Shown here: one piece after another, positions 41,683-53,164 of the stretch
Layout: every line of letters starts with the position of its first letter
How positions within the stretch are numbered: the first letter of the stretch is position 1
Assembly: GCA_033032175.1 (NCBI GenBank)
Contig: CM065314.1
Span: 3,100,001 to 3,164,000, forward strand
From: Saturnia japonica
Taxonomy: Eukaryota; Arthropoda; Insecta; Lepidoptera; Saturniidae
Reading direction: 5' to 3'
DNA: 64,000 bases
Program-made: the position numbers and the translations under genes
Notes under the pieces: model-generated
What the model was told of the DNA's origin: nothing
Databases searched by the model: none
Seen by the model: the letters and a program-made list of their open reading frames with translations, nothing else

Positions 41683-42170
41683 TTTTATAATTGCTCGGCA
41701 CAATCCAAACACAGCGGTGACCACCGAGAGAGCAAAATGCGTTGGCGGTCGCCGCTGTCAGGCTGGCCTACATAAATATCTCTTCAAGTTACACTTCAAG
41801 GACTTCAATGTCGTAAGAAGGAGAGAACACACTAGCCGGGAGATGTTTCCACAGTTTCACGGTACGACAGAGATAAGTTATAGAGAACTTTTTAGTTCAT
41901 GCAGAGATGGAGGTTACCGCAAAACTGTTACTCCGAAACCCAGCGCGTGTGGTTCTATTGTGGAAGGGAGAAGAGTGTATTTGATTAAACAGCTGTTCAA
42001 AATACTCACCATGATACAGACGGTAGAACACGCTCAGCGAGGCAATGTTCCTGCGCAGCTGAAGCAGCTCGATGTACTTGGTAACATTAACAATGCGAAC
42101 ATCCCGTCTCTGCAATCTATCCAGAGATGCGAAAAGTATTCCACACGCGATTGAACACGTACCTTATAAA
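41683..42170 (-). pseudogene. Jockey/CR1-like LINE C-terminus, copy 2
   Basis: Minus strand, two frames: LYKVRVQSRVEYFSHLW, then (41897-42115) LRRNIASLSVFYRLYHGEYF, EQLFNQIHSSPFHNRTTRAG, FRSNSFAVTSIS. The stations YKAQVRS.MEYCSHLW and SVFYRIYHGECSEELF are those of Jockey/CR1-like reverse transcriptases. The 3' UTR ends near 41683 in ccgagcaattataaaaaaac. A frameshift separates the two parts. It lies 60 bp downstream of the RTE insertion in opposite orientation. Confidence 0.75.
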
Positions 42171-42737
42171 GAAGATACAACTGGATTTCAATCCCTTTTT
42201 GGAGATCCCCATGTCATAGCTCTGTGAAAAACCGTTCTGAGTTATCGATTCTACAACCCTAACGTACGCGGCAGGAAGGGTCTAAAGAACCTTCATGTTG
42301 TCACAAATCGGCTCAGTTTTTAGAGAGTACGGATGAACAGCCAACTAACGGCGAAAGGTGTGAGTTTGCAACATTGATGAGGGCACTATATCGAAAAATT
42401 CCTCAGAGCACTCTCCATTTTACTTGCGATAAAATACACAGATGCAATGTATCTGCGAAGTTCTAAAAGCTTCAAGAAAAAAGAAATTGAACATTATTTG
42501 ATTTACCTAATTTTCAACGTACCGTAACTGTTAGAATTTAATGTCTATATGAATTAAGTAGCGGAGAACGACTGTCTGTCTCATCATTAATTCATAAGAT
42601 AAATTGCTTTTAGAGCGGTCGATTTTTGAATAACGCTTCTAAGCTAAATTATAATTGGTAAGTGGTCTCGAATTAAATTACTGCGAAATTTAATTGTTTG
42701 GAACACACAATTTTAACGTAGAAATAAATTAGACCCC
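42171..42737. other. Unassigned DNA
   Basis: The first 170 bp may be further upstream sequence of the LINE fossil but cannot be read as protein. No other feature. Confidence 0.35.
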
Positions 42738-42913
42738 TGAAGCCTTAGCTTTCGATGAAGGGAAACATCGTGATGAAACCATAGCATGGTGGTAAGGCTT
42801 ATTCTTTTTCTAAAACCTACCAAGTACCTATAGGTCTGTATCGGTAGCAGCAATTGAGAGCCAGTCCTTATTAGGCATAACGTGTCACCGTCTTGGGCCA
42901 CAAAATAAAAAAG
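42738..42913 (+). mobile_element. SINE-B fragment
   Basis: aagccttagctttcgatgaa, catcgtgatgaaaccatagc, atggtggtaaggctt, cagcaattgagagccagtcc, and the end gccacaaaataaaaaa. Head lost. Confidence 0.65.
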
Positions 42914-42964
42914 GTGGACCGCATGCCTTTTTGCAACTTCGTAGGAAAAAGCGTATATAATATG

Positions 42965-43083
42965 TATGTTATTTATTAATTCAGATTATTGAAAGTGTGT
43001 ATGTTTGGATGTTTGTTACTCAATCACGCGAAAACGGCTGAACGGATTTGAATGAAATTTAGCAGACAGATAGTCTATGATCG
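42965..43083 (+). repeat. H-related fragment
   Basis: gtgtgtatgtttggatgttt, actcaatcacgcgaaaacgg, ctgaacggatttgaatgaaa and gcagacagatagtctatgat are typical of a common lepidopteran repeat whose start resembles H. Non-coding. Confidence 0.45.
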
Positions 43084-43372
43084 GGTCTATATATATAAAA
43101 GGATAACTAACTGACTGGCTGACATATCAACGCATAGGCCAAATTAATGGGGCTCTAGCACCGTGAAAATTTGCTTGTGGTTTTTTTTTAAACTGTAGAT
43201 TTAGATTACAAGGATCTACAAGGGAAAGATTTTAGAAATTTTAATCCATATTGTTTTAATAGTATATATATATATATATTATATATATATATCATATATA
43301 TATATGATAATTGGTATTTAGTCATTATTAGACTGAGCCATAGCGAAGCGTGGCCGGGTACAGTTATTTGAT
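43084..43372 (+). repeat. T element with AT microsatellite
   Basis: ctatatatataaaaggataa, ctgactggctgacatatcaa, cgcataggccaaattaatgg at the start, and agcgaagcgtggccgggtac at the end, with an (AT)n tract at 43263-43308. Both ends are of a well-known insect repeat type. No ORF. Confidence 0.5.
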
Positions 43373-43740
43373 GTATAAACAATCACTCTACAATTATTAC
43401 TAAAAAACTGGGCAAGCTTCAAGTATTAAAGCGGAATGTTAAAAAAATATTCAGTAACTACTCGGGTGTTCGTGCGTAAGCGAATGCGGACGAAGCGGTG
43501 ATGCGAATGCGAATATTAAAACCGCACTCTGCGCTCGACGAGACCGCCTCCGCTCCGCTCCTTTGCGAACACACAAAGGGACCGGTGCATTGTGTTTCAA
43601 GTATTGCTAGGGTGTGTATGGCGTTTGGTGCAAGTTAACCAAGAATAGCTCAGAAAACTATTTTATTTTTTACACCGCATTATAGCGTAACCTAAACCTT
43701 TGATTTTTTACGCATTTCTTCGACGGGTAAAATTATCAAT
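43373..43740. other. Unassigned DNA with GCGAATGCG-type words
   Basis: 43470-43590 is CG-rich with repeated words (gcgaatgcggacgaagcggt, gatgcgaatgcgaat) and a ctccgctccgctcc run. No ORF or second copy was found. Confidence 0.35.
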
Positions 43741-43970
43741 ACTAGCGGTCGCCCCTAGATCGAAATTCGACCAGCGACTTTTAATCATAGACTATTTTCT
43801 GTTTGACATTTGCAGTATGAACCTAAACAATGAATATTATATCACTTGCTGTCACTTTACACTGAGTGACAATGTCAATATTTTGGGGGGTCTAAGTTCA
43901 ATGGCACTGGTCGAATTAGGATTCGCAGTATTAATTTATTTTATTTTATATATTAGTAACAGATATTATA
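43741..43970 (+). mobile_element. D element, proximal part (split copy)
   Basis: It begins actagcggtcgcccctagat and continues with ttttctgtttgacatttgca, atattatatcacttgctgtc, caatattttggggggtctaa and tggcactggtcgaattagga. It is interrupted after acagatattata by SINE-A. Confidence 0.75.
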
Positions 43971-44197
43971 GTTAGCCTAGTGGTCGTTAGCGCGACCCAG
44001 GTCGAGCAAAGTGTTATTGAGTTTTTCCTATAAAATTGTCAGTAGCAGCTTGAAGTTTGGTTTCGTGCCCAATTAATGGCAATAGGCTCGCCCCCTATTA
44101 CATGGAACTAAAAACATACACGGCGAATTGTGGGTGTACATTAGTACACCTCTGCCTATCCCTTCGGGGAATACAGGCGTGATGGTATGTTATGTTA
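43971..44197 (+). mobile_element. SINE-A, internal deletion of the B box
   Basis: The head gttagcctagtggtcgttag is followed at once by cccaggtcgagcaaagtg: the segment with the B box is deleted relative to 31489-31742. The rest (ttcgtgcccaattaatggca, cctattacatggaac, cccttcggggaatacaggcg) is intact. It sits inside a D element. Confidence 0.8.
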
Positions 44198-44330
44198 TTA
44201 AAGATAAATTTTAGCTTTCTTTAATCCTTCTCCATATAAACTAAGAACATGCCAAATCCCACAGACTTCCGTCCACGCAATTTTCGTAAAAATTGGTGCA
44301 AAGTTTTTGCTTCACGTATTAATATAATGA
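44198..44330 (+). mobile_element. D element, distal part
   Basis: agataaattttagctttctt, ccatataaactaagaacatg, gcaaagtttttgcttcacgt and attaatataatgata are the inverse of 32610-32712. It is contiguous with 43741-43970 once SINE-A is removed. Confidence 0.65.
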
Positions 44331-44430
44331 TAAAAATAACTGAAGGCAAGGGTTATAAAAATATGGCAATTGTGTTCTACTGGATCGTAAACACCATACA
44401 CTAAGTATAACACACGATATATTGACACCC

Positions 44431-44474
44431 TTAGATTTAGCTTAGTGGTCCTAAGCGAGGCTGCTATGCTCGAT
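44431..44474 (+). mobile_element. SINE-A head fragment
   Basis: ttagcttagtggtcctaagc then gaggctgctatgctcgatgt matches the first 45 bp of SINE-A. The B box is missing. Confidence 0.5.
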
Positions 44475-44705
44475 GTCCCATGGCTAAAAAAATATTTTTC
44501 CTTGTTGCTTTTTTTTTATTTCCATACGATAGACTTACATATTATATAGCCTATGACACTCCCACAATTAAGACGAATCTAACGACTCGTCGTATGCTAA
44601 CATCCATCAAGACGTTTACAGAGCGTGCCAAAGAAATAGATATACATACAATAAAACATAACCCTACTTCTTCGCAGTTGGCTAAAAATGACAGCGTTTT
44701 ATAAT
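44475..44705 (-). repeat. P element, minus strand
   Basis: cccacaattaagacgaatct, cgtcgtatgctaacatccat, gagcgtgccaaagaaataga and aacataacccta are the inverse of 5330-5500. The 74-codon ORF across it is a by-product. Confidence 0.55.
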
Positions 44706-46039
44706 CTCATATTAAGTTTAAAGTATTTTAAGTAATGTCACATTCGCTTATAAATTAGATAGTCTGGGCTACCGGTCGCCAACATCTTTTAAAAGCCACG
44801 GAGCATTGAAACCTAACCATGCAAATTACGAGCTATATATACAGAGGCTTTTAACATACGTAACTAGGAGTTATCATTAAAGAAAATTTGTACATTATGT
44901 GCTGTGTGTCTGATGGAATTTTCCATTGGGGAAATTTCAGGAATCATTCTACATATTTCTAAAACTCTTAGGAAAAATTTTAGGGACTCATATCCGTTAT
45001 ATAATATGGACGGTGACGTCTTGTCGACAACATCTCGACTGTCATCCTGACGGTCACCATCTCGACGGTCAGTTATATCAGACTGGTCTTTCTTTGTCAA
45101 TAGCATAAGTCTCAAAAAGAATATACGAATCCGAAACAAATATAACTTCAAATTATATTAATATTGTTATTAATTGTAGTGTCAAAACAATACAATATCT
45201 TTATTTGTTTGATTATGGTAAATATAGGTCTTATTACGTCAGGTTACATCATATTCTGCCATTTATAGCGTGCCAATTATTAAACAATTAAATTTAAATT
45301 AAAATACAAAATTACAAAAAATTATAACATATTTTACTTAATACCTATAAAAATAATAAAATGTCCAAACTAGTTATTATTATTAATTATTATTGAAACA
45401 TAATTATCATATAATTATTATAATAAGAAATGTTACATTATTATGGATCATGTAAAAGTATCATTTAAAAAATCATTAATGTTGTAATAGCACTTAAAAT
45501 TGAGTAAATCCTTTAAATGCTTTTTAAATAAGTTTAAGTTTAATTGTTTAAAAGTGCTTGGTATTTTGTTATAGATTTTAGGTGATATACAAAAAATACT
45601 TTTCCACATAAGCGCAGCCCTAGAGCTGAGAATACATAACTGTGAATTATCACGTCTGTTACGAGTAACTAAATTTGAAAGCCGCGGAAAGTATTGAGGG
45701 TTTTTGCTTCGTGACGTCTATAGTCCTATCAAAACACGAAAGCGACAACAACCTCGTACCGATAAACCAGATACCAGGTAGATAGTTTTTAAATACTGAA
45801 AAACTAGCTACTAAACTAGATAGTTTTGGAAACGGCTACCAGATTTTCGCTTCGTTGTTCAAAAAAAGCTGCTATTACTTACCGCTACTTATTTTACATA
45901 TAGCTATTAGTACACATATGTACACAGTTTCTTGTTTATCTTCACTTTAAATCGGTATATACTATGTATTGCTGTGTATTGTTCTTTTATTGAATCAATA
46001 ATTTCTTCCTTTCTTTCTCTCAATCACATTTGATGTTAA
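44706..46039. other. Unassigned DNA
   Basis: 45590-45800 (cataagcgcagccctagagc, tgaattatcacgtctgttac, cttcgtgacgtctatag) has wording I associate with a lepidopteran LINE in reverse, without a readable protein. The repeated gacggtcaccatctcgacgg text lies at 45010-45070. The rest is AT-rich. Confidence 0.3.
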
Positions 46040-46315
46040 GGAAAGGTGCAATGAAAAACAAGACAATTTTAACAAAAAAATAAAACCACCTTCAATGATT
46101 TTGAAAAGTTCCCTGGTATATCTTCAAAGTTGAAGATCGAATGCCAATGAAATTAAAATGGGACCACCCTTGAGGTATCCCCTATCCAACATAAAACGCA
46201 TCACCCAAATCGGTTGGTAAACAAAGAAGTTCCGACTGAACATGTATAAAAAAATATACATTCGAATTGAGTAACCTCCGTCTCTTTTTGATGTGGGTTA
46301 ATAACACGGTAAGGC
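46040..46315 (-). repeat. E element, minus strand
   Basis: aacaagacaattttaacaaa, ccaccttcaatgattttgaa, ccaatgaaattaaaatggga and cccttgaggtatcccctatc are in inverse E order, ending near ctccgtctctttttgatgtg. Confidence 0.7.
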
Positions 46316-46489
46316 AAAATAGGAACTGTCGCTAGCTAACAGCAAAAGACGATTGGTTGTATTCTAATTTGATTGTGCTGTGGTAATTTTTTTAGACATT
46401 TCTCTCTACTGTGAGCAGTCCGGATAGTGGAAGATCAGAGCCAAATAACCTTGTGTCGTGTTCCTGCGTTGATTACAGTTTCCAGAATA

Positions 46490-46620
46490 CCCTGGGGAAG
46501 GCTGTTCAACGTCGCTACGCATTAGTGATACCTTTACTTTTACAAGGGTCCATATGCTACGGTAACCGTATACCATCATGCGGGCCGTACGCTTATTGAC
46601 ACCTTAGTAATATATAAACA
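46490..46620 (+). mobile_element. LINE 3' end
   Basis: ctgttcaacgtcgctacgca, gctacggtaaccgtatacca and catgcgggccgtacgcttat are the usual wording of a common lepidopteran LINE ending. The inverse relative is at 38985-39135. Confidence 0.5.
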
Positions 46621-46830
46621 AGACAATTTTAACAAAAAAGAAAACACACTTCAATGATTTTGAAAAGTTCCGTGGCGTGTCTTCAAAGTTGAAGGTGCAA
46701 TGCAAATTAAATTAAAATGGAACTACTCTTGAGCTATCCAACAAATAAAGAATCATCGAAATCGGTTCATGAACAAAGAAGTTATGGCTGAATATAACTT
46801 ATATAAAAATATATACGCATTAACATTCTC
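46612..46830 (-). repeat. E element, minus strand, second copy
   Basis: It repeats aacaagacaattttaacaaa, cacttcaatgattttgaaaa and cttcaaagttgaaggtgcaa of 46040-46315 in the same orientation 570 bp away, with the LINE end between them. Confidence 0.7.
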
Positions 46831-46862
46831 GAAAGCCCGAGTTCAATGTTTATTCCTTCAAA

Positions 46863-47189
46863 ATGGAAAATATTAAAGTACTTTTTGACTTAAAAATATT
46901 CTGCACGGTATGTAGTTTGCGCGATCTAATGTCCCCGGGAGACGATGATATAAGTACATAGCATATACGTGACGTTGCGGAAAATTTTATTTCAGTCTTA
47001 GCACAGTGCATTAACCACGGAAGTCTTCTGAATTCGCGCACATTTACAAACATAGTCTTCCGACATAAAAATATACATGTAGATTTCTCGACCTTCGAAA
47101 TCTACAATACATCGCGAGTCTATGAAGTCAATAATAAGTTTTTTGAAATGCTAACTTCTTATGGGAGGGCAAATCGCTTCGTAACGTAA
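46863..47189 (+). pseudogene. Unidentified ORF with one stop
   Basis: From ATG at 46863 the frame reads MENIKVLFDLKIFCTVCSLR, then DLMSPGDDDIST and TAG at 46959. The same frame then stays open for 75 codons (ENFISVLAQCINHGSLLNSR, then TFTNIVFRHKNIHVDFSTFE and FFEMLTSYGRANRFVT) to TAA at 47187. A CxxC near the N-terminus recalls zinc-binding N-terminal domains of some insect proteins, but this is weak. It ends inside an F repeat, so it may belong to a mobile element. Confidence 0.25.
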
Positions 47190-47250
47190 CGCGGTACGGC
47201 GCCACTCTGTCTGGCTTCCCTTTCTCTCACTTTAACCCACAACCACCATT
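47150..47250 (-). repeat. F repeat, internally deleted copy
   Basis: aacttcttatgggagggcaa, cgtaacgtaacgcggtacgg, tgtctggcttccctttctct and tttaacccacaaccacc are the inverse of 57178-57313. This copy lacks about 40 bp (the part with catatgacagcagttggcag). Confidence 0.65.
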
Positions 47251-47375
47251 TTTTTAAATGTAAGTTATCGCTTCTATCGAGCGCTTCAAGATAAACACGT
47301 TTTTTATTTATTTGACCTCTCACATTGCTAAATTACTTATTATATATATATTATTATTATAAATATATTATCATC

Positions 47376-47755
47376 TTTTTTTTTTTTAATCGTGGGGATA
47401 TCCTGCATTGGATCCATCTCCCGAGCCGGGCCGCTCAAGGGAGGGGTATGTCGGACTCTCACCGACTAAAACCCCACGGTGTCCTTCTCGCACCTGATGG
47501 CCGGGGAGCGGGAACTGCTTGCACATGTCATCCGCTCGAGCCGGCAGGTGTGGCCCTACCACGGGGCCCCGTCGCGGTCGGAGGCAATCGGCACCTCCAA
47601 CGAGCCTCGGAGAGCGCACGAACACCAGTGCGCCTCTTCCATCTCGGACCTGCATTTACGCGGTGACGGACATGCCCAGGTCCGTCACCTGCAGACCCAT
47701 TTAAGGCGGCCGGAGATCATCAAGTGGTCTCCGGCGCCTGGCTCGTTCACAATCA
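47376..47755 (-). mobile_element. GC-rich LINE 3' part with poly-A tail
   Basis: This is the only strongly GC-rich block of the right half. On the minus strand it ends ggttttagtcggtgagagtc, cgacatacccctcccttgag, cggcccggctcgggag and a poly-A (poly-T at 47376-47387). This is a recognisable lepidopteran non-LTR retrotransposon ending. Overlapping ORFs of 61-113 codons in five frames are side effects of high GC; I see no protein domain. Confidence 0.55.
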
Positions 47756-48218
47756 ATCGACAAATATTGCAAAAAAAAATATGTGAAGTCTGGAGTCTGA
47801 AAAATGTTCAATGACCTGAACTACAGATCTCCAGACCCTCGTTCTTTTGATTACAAATTCTTTACAAGTAATTATATTAAAACAAACACAACAGTAAATA
47901 TGAGCTATACTCAATACATACTAAAGTATTGCCAAATGTAGCCGAAAAATGAATTATCCAATATAATACAATAACAATTAACAATAATTATGAGCCTTTG
48001 GTAAACTCTGTAAGCAGTTGTTGATGAGCATTTCAGGAGTAACCCAAACTATGAGAGATAGAAACATTGCTGAAATCATTTTGAAACAATACATAATTGA
48101 TTCTCCGAACTATTGTACACAAGTGAAAGTAACCAATTATAAACCATGCGTTTAGCTCTTTGTATAATTTGTATTGTAATAAAGTGATGTAAGTATAATG
48201 TCAGTAATGATCGTTTAC
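47756..48218. other. Unassigned DNA
   Basis: No feature recognised. Confidence 0.4.
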
Positions 48219-48437
48219 AAAACATCGTGATCGTGATAGCTTCTTCTAATACTCGCCTGGATAGCTAACAACCTCCAAGTTTAAAATCTGTCACGAGGCA
48301 TCTCTATATATGTGTTCCGGCAGCCACACTTAAGGCCAGTCGTCCACTAGACTTAGCGTATCACCATCTTAGATACACGTCGTCACTTATCATTAGCTGA
48401 GATGGTGGTCAAACGCTAAACCCCAAAGAAAAAAAAC
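48219..48437 (+). mobile_element. SINE-B, head-truncated
   Basis: aaaacatcgtgatcgtgata, tctaatactcgcctggatag, gtgttccggcagccacactt, ggccagtcgtccactagact, and the A-rich end accccaaagaaaaaaaac. Confidence 0.75.
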
Positions 48438-50328
48438 TTTTAAATCAAGCTTTTTATTCAATAATTTTAAAAGGTTACCTTTAATAAATTTAAATGCCAC
48501 TTTTAAAAAGTAATTTAAAATGGCGTCCATTGCACAACATTATCATCTTTCATTCTGAGTTGAATTCAAGTCCTAACATACCATTTGACCTCACTCCATA
48601 TAACTCGACATTCAGACTTGTCTCAATTCATTGAAATCAAAAACATACAACTTTTACCATGGCAAAATAGATCGGTATGAATTATTTCGATCAATGCAGG
48701 GCTAGACAACGGAGGAACTTTCAAATAAAATATTATTATTAAAACATTTCTAAAAACATCGACTCCCTTTATACATCCAAGAATGTAATTTAAAAATTCA
48801 GCTTGTAAGCCAAAGATTTTAAATAAATCTTACTATGGTGTATTTTATCGTGGGAAGACATTTTTAACGAGCCGAAGTACTGTAGCGACGTTTCTGGTCC
48901 CTTGGAGCTACCTTTATAATTTCCATGGTCTATATACAATGACATAAGATAATCTTGTGATTATATTAAATTACAAAAGTAAAATAAACACTAATTATGT
49001 AAAAAAATTGTTATGTTTAAACGTCGTACCTCATGATATAGTTGGATAAACAAATTATATAATTTGTTAGTTTTATTAAATGTTCATAGCACTGCTTTAC
49101 ATTACTTTTGTATAGACAATAACATCAAAATATCTAGATTGCCTTTATATAAAGTACAAGTATTCGCGTTTGTGTTAATACTAACTCAATTGTAATCCAC
49201 AGAAAAACAGACAAGGTTTTCTAAAGTTTAAAAAATCTTGTACTAACAAGTATAATAATTAGAGTTTTTAGTTATTAGTAAAGCTTTTTCAATGTATTTC
49301 CAAAAACGTATAACCATAAGTGTTTCCTTACCTAGAAATCTTATAACCTAGAAACAATATACCAATCTTACTAACACTAGCTTGACAACTAATGAAACAA
49401 CCACACAAATTTTCATGAGGTCTTTACTCTTACAGAAGTAAATTTTCAAAAAGCCCATTCAAAGTACGCACTCACAACAAAGATACCTACTGTCAATGAC
49501 GTTTTATTAATAGACGCTTTATACTCTCACTAAAATTAAAACGTTACAAATTTTATTATCAGCCTGTTGAAACAAAAGAGATAGGAAATCACAGCGTAAG
49601 GCGGAAACTCTGTTGTAAAAAAAGGATAAAGTTTTTTCTCGCTCACGCCGGTAACAAGTCGAAAGTGAACAGAGGGCAAATGTAAAGATCATCAATGCCG
49701 TATCTGGTTATAAAATATAATTGTCTATTGTGCAAAATAAATTATATTAAGGGTGGTTCCGGTAGATCCGTTTGTTCTTGGATATCTCGCCAGTTAGTTT
49801 TTTTTCGCGCATTCTTACTACCCAAAACCAAAGTGATAGAAAGAGATAAATTTTAAGTAATATAATTATTATTTGCATTTGTACAAAAAAAATAAGAGAA
49901 ATGTCCACATAAAACATTCCAACATCAAAGACACCAGGGCCGTGCCTTCAGAGAAAGCCTCTTTTATATTTTAGACGCTACGTCAAGAAGCAAGAATATT
50001 TGCCGAGTAATGTGAATCCCTTGGAATGAGCTCAGGACATCTGTATTTAGGACACACGGTCGCGGAGGGAGGAAAGATTTTCGTTCGCGAGAAAAAGGAT
50101 TCCCGAGTTCTCGCAGAGTTTTATTTTTAGGTACGGACTTTAAGAAACGGAAACGTTGCCGCGTAGTTTCTGTTCTTTCTCTGAGCTTAGTACTTGTTCG
50201 TTCGTTACGAACAAAAAAGAGATTTTGTTGTTTAGTATTTGTGTATTTGTTACACGTTTCTTTTAAATCAAGTTTTGTGTGGAATAAATGGTCCGAATAC
50301 AAGTCTGTTTTTAGTGGCGGAACTATCT
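48438..50328. other. Unassigned DNA
   Basis: 1.9 kb without a recognised repeat. 49920-50300 is less AT-rich and has a 112-codon minus frame (49964-50302) rich in Arg, Lys and Thr, with no domain that I know. It might be exonic or chance. Confidence 0.35.
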
Positions 50329-50482
50329 CACTAATACAGCTATCGGAAAACAGCTGTAGAAGCTTGGCGACAGATTTTCACCTTGATGGTGATAGCTAGT
50401 CAAGTAGGCATTAGTAAATGGTACCACGCTATGGTTTTGTCATGTTTTCATTCAACGAAAATTCAGACTCATTGCTGCCAAC
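50329..50482 (-). mobile_element. SINE-B fragment, minus strand
   Basis: aacagctgtagaagcttggc, gacagattttcaccttgatg, gatagctagtcaagtaggca, ctatggttttgtcatgtttt and gaaaattcagactcattgct in inverse SINE-B order. Confidence 0.6.
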
Positions 50483-50944
50483 ATTGCTTCATAATATATT
50501 ATATTAACGCGTACGAAGACGCAGGCGTTCGCTAGTTTAATATATAAAGTTTAGGATTAATAGTCTGTATGTCTGTTTTATCGGTAGTCCAGAGAGCAGC
50601 TGTCGTAATAATAGTCGTTGTATTTAATAAAATATCTTCAATTATGCATTTTGTAGTCAGTCCCAATTATCTTTCGGTTTTACCCACGAAGTCGTCAGCG
50701 AATAATATCGCAAAGTGGTCTCGCCTTTTGTTTTGCTGTAAGTCTGGCTGAATTCCTTGGCTGTTTTCCTGAAAAGGAAATATGTAGGAATACATTTGTA
50801 CTTACTATAAAATCATTTTACTGAAATAATTTTTGATAATTATTAAAGTAAATTTATGTAACGAGTCTGGCCATAAATATTGTTACGACTTAAAAACTTC
50901 AGATATTTATTTTTTCTGAATTCAAATTTGGAGCGCGTTTATTA
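50483..50944. other. Unassigned DNA with one gctagt end
   Basis: gacgcaggcgttcgctagtt at 50519-50538 is the terminal motif of one of the gctagT families, but its body is not recognised upstream. The rest is unassigned. Confidence 0.35.
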
Positions 50945-51240
50945 TATTAGAAACTTCGATTGGAGTTTTGGCGGGTTCTTCAAGTGACATGTTGTGGTTT
51001 TTATTTTTAATTCATTATCATAGGTTTTTGACACTAAATTATGTAATATTTGGTGGCATTTTGCGTGATATAATTTGGGTTGTTGTGCATAATTATGTGA
51101 AGTGGATTATGAATATAAAGTGGGAACATGCAATTTGAGATGTTACAAAAACTTTCTAAATAATACTGACAAATGAGCCACCATCTTTGTCAGAAAACCC
51201 TACTTTGTATATTGGAAAATATTACGAAGGCTTAAAAACA
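50945..51240 (+). repeat. Q repeat, copy 2
   Basis: gattggagttttggcgggtt, ttatttttaattcattatca, ggtggcattttgcgtgatat, ttatgtgaagtggattatga and agccaccatctttgtcagaa. The order is shared with 53165-53425, and the first part with 10548-10662. Non-coding. Confidence 0.6.
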
Positions 51241-52439
51241 TTGACACAGGCAAGTCCTTCTAGCGGCGCCAAAACAAGAATTAATTAGTAGTAGAAATTG
51301 GCAGAAACTTCCATTAATTACCCGTCATTGCACGTACTTCAATAAAATAAATATATCCATTAGGGTACCAAAAAAATCGAATTCCTTTTTTCTTCGATGA
51401 TCTCGAAATTTTAGTTGACGATTCGGAAAAATATTGTTTAAATTTCAGCTCTTAATATTAATTAAAAACGTAACACATCGCAATTTTTCAATTCCCATAT
51501 AAATTGCAAGAGAAAATATTTTTTCAACTTTGGAATTTTATAGCTCATCAACAGATTAGTTCAATAAGAAGATTAGACGTATTTTTGTTGAAAATTGAAC
51601 GCTCTACGTGAAAGTCCTACCAACTACTTCAAAAGTTATTCAATCAAAGTCCAATTCATAATATTTTTTATTACTTTTTCACTTCTCCCGTTACACTATC
51701 ACCTTGATGCTAGTAAACTTATCACAATATAATATTGAACCTTTTTGTAGAGCTTTCAATTAAGGCAATGTTTTGATCTCCTGACTTACTCAGATTTTTT
51801 TTTCGTTTAAAAAACAATTTAGTTTCTATTCATTTACTGGATCATTTTTAAGTAAAGTAGCGTAGGGCAGGGTAGGGCAAAGCATGGCGGGGCGGGGCAG
51901 AGTAGAGCACTTTGTATCACAAATGCACTTAAGAACCACTCGTATTTCTAGATTTACTACTTTTGGAATTGCGACCAAACTCTAAAGTATTTAAAAATAA
52001 AAAAGTCCTAGCATCAAGAAGGAACCCTAAGCTAGATGTCTCCCCTTTATTCAAATAAATAATATTGCAACAACAAATATGTACAAATGGAACTCATGTC
52101 GACAGCATTCTAACCCTCTAAATCCCTCCTGAGAGGGACGGGACCCTTTGTTATGTACGATGCGGACGCAACCTATGTTACGGTGAACGATTATATTTTT
52201 TATTAGTGTATGTTAGTCTTACAGTACAGTTAATACAATGAAACTCGGAAAAAAATTTGACAATGCACGCAAACTTATATTTATTTATAACAAGCCGTCA
52301 GTCAGATGTACGCTTCAGTGGAAAACATTCATGACTCCTCGAATATTTGTTTTAGGCACACGTTACACGATTATGTAACAGTCTTATGGATAAATAATGA
52401 CGTCTTTCGTAACATTAACATTAATTCGTAACGTCCAGC
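51241..52439. repeat. Unassigned DNA with a GGGCA-rich minisatellite
   Basis: 51863-51908 repeats words such as tagggcagggtagggcaaag and ggcggggcggggcaga on a strongly G-skewed strand. Flanks are AT-rich and unassigned. ccctcctgagagggacggga at 52123 is a small inverted motif. Confidence 0.4.
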
Positions 52440-52622
52440 CTCAACTGCGGCAACTCAAGCCTAGGTCCGTTCCATTGCCGTAGAGCTCTTTAGTCCAGCA
52501 GCCGATTGCGCGATACAAGACACTGTACTTGCAATCACTAGCTACCAATAGATACCCCTACACTGCATCCCACACTCATGCACCATACAGGTGTATGGGT
52601 TCTGTAAGGGCGTTTTTTTTTG
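52440..52622 (-). repeat. M repeat, copy 2, minus strand
   Basis: cggcaactcaagcctaggtc, ttagtccagcagccgattgc, caatcactagctaccaatag and gggttctgtaagggcgtttt are the inverse of 18901-19055. Confidence 0.65.
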
Positions 52623-53164
52623 TGTGGAGTGTAAAGGGTTTCTAACGACACCTCGTATTCTAAAATTTATCAAGCCGTTTAGGCACAAAGCGTGCCAATA
52701 GATTATACATACATACATATACATATTATATATATACATATTTTCGCAGTCGGGTAAAAATAACGATAATTACAACAAATATTATACGATTATTCTGTTC
52801 TACGTCGTTGTAAATGCAACCCGGTTCACGCTGAGCAGCTTTCAGACGCAAACTTGTATTGTAGCGAATGCAAAATGGAATTGTAGATGGTTTTGAGTTT
52901 CTTCCGAATCCACTTTCATATTTTTCAATATTATCATCCGCCGCTTGTGTTGCTGGCGTGAAATTACTTAAACAAGTTATTGTCTTCTGTTAAGACAAAG
53001 AGATTAAAAAATTTCATACATGTCACTCAAATCTAGAATATTCTATCAATGTCTGTTGATTTTTTCACCTTGATAAATTTGAAAAGAATGCAGAAACAAT
53101 TGACTATTTAACTTTGGTTACAGTTTTGTTTTCTATTCTTAGTCTGAACAGTATAATTAAATAC
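52623..53164. other. Unassigned DNA
   Basis: An (ATAC/ATAT) simple repeat lies at 52705-52740. No other feature. Confidence 0.4.

Noticed and set aside
46863..46958. Zinc-finger N-terminal domain exon
   Set aside because: Only a CxxC is visible. The second cysteine pair and other conserved residues are missing.
47325..47814. Several overlapping ORFs of 61-113 codons
   Set aside because: They fall in a GC-rich LINE 3' region and are open in many frames at once. None has a domain.
49964..50302. 112-codon minus-strand ORF
   Set aside because: Basic, low-information sequence without a known motif. Kept only as a remark in the gap entry.
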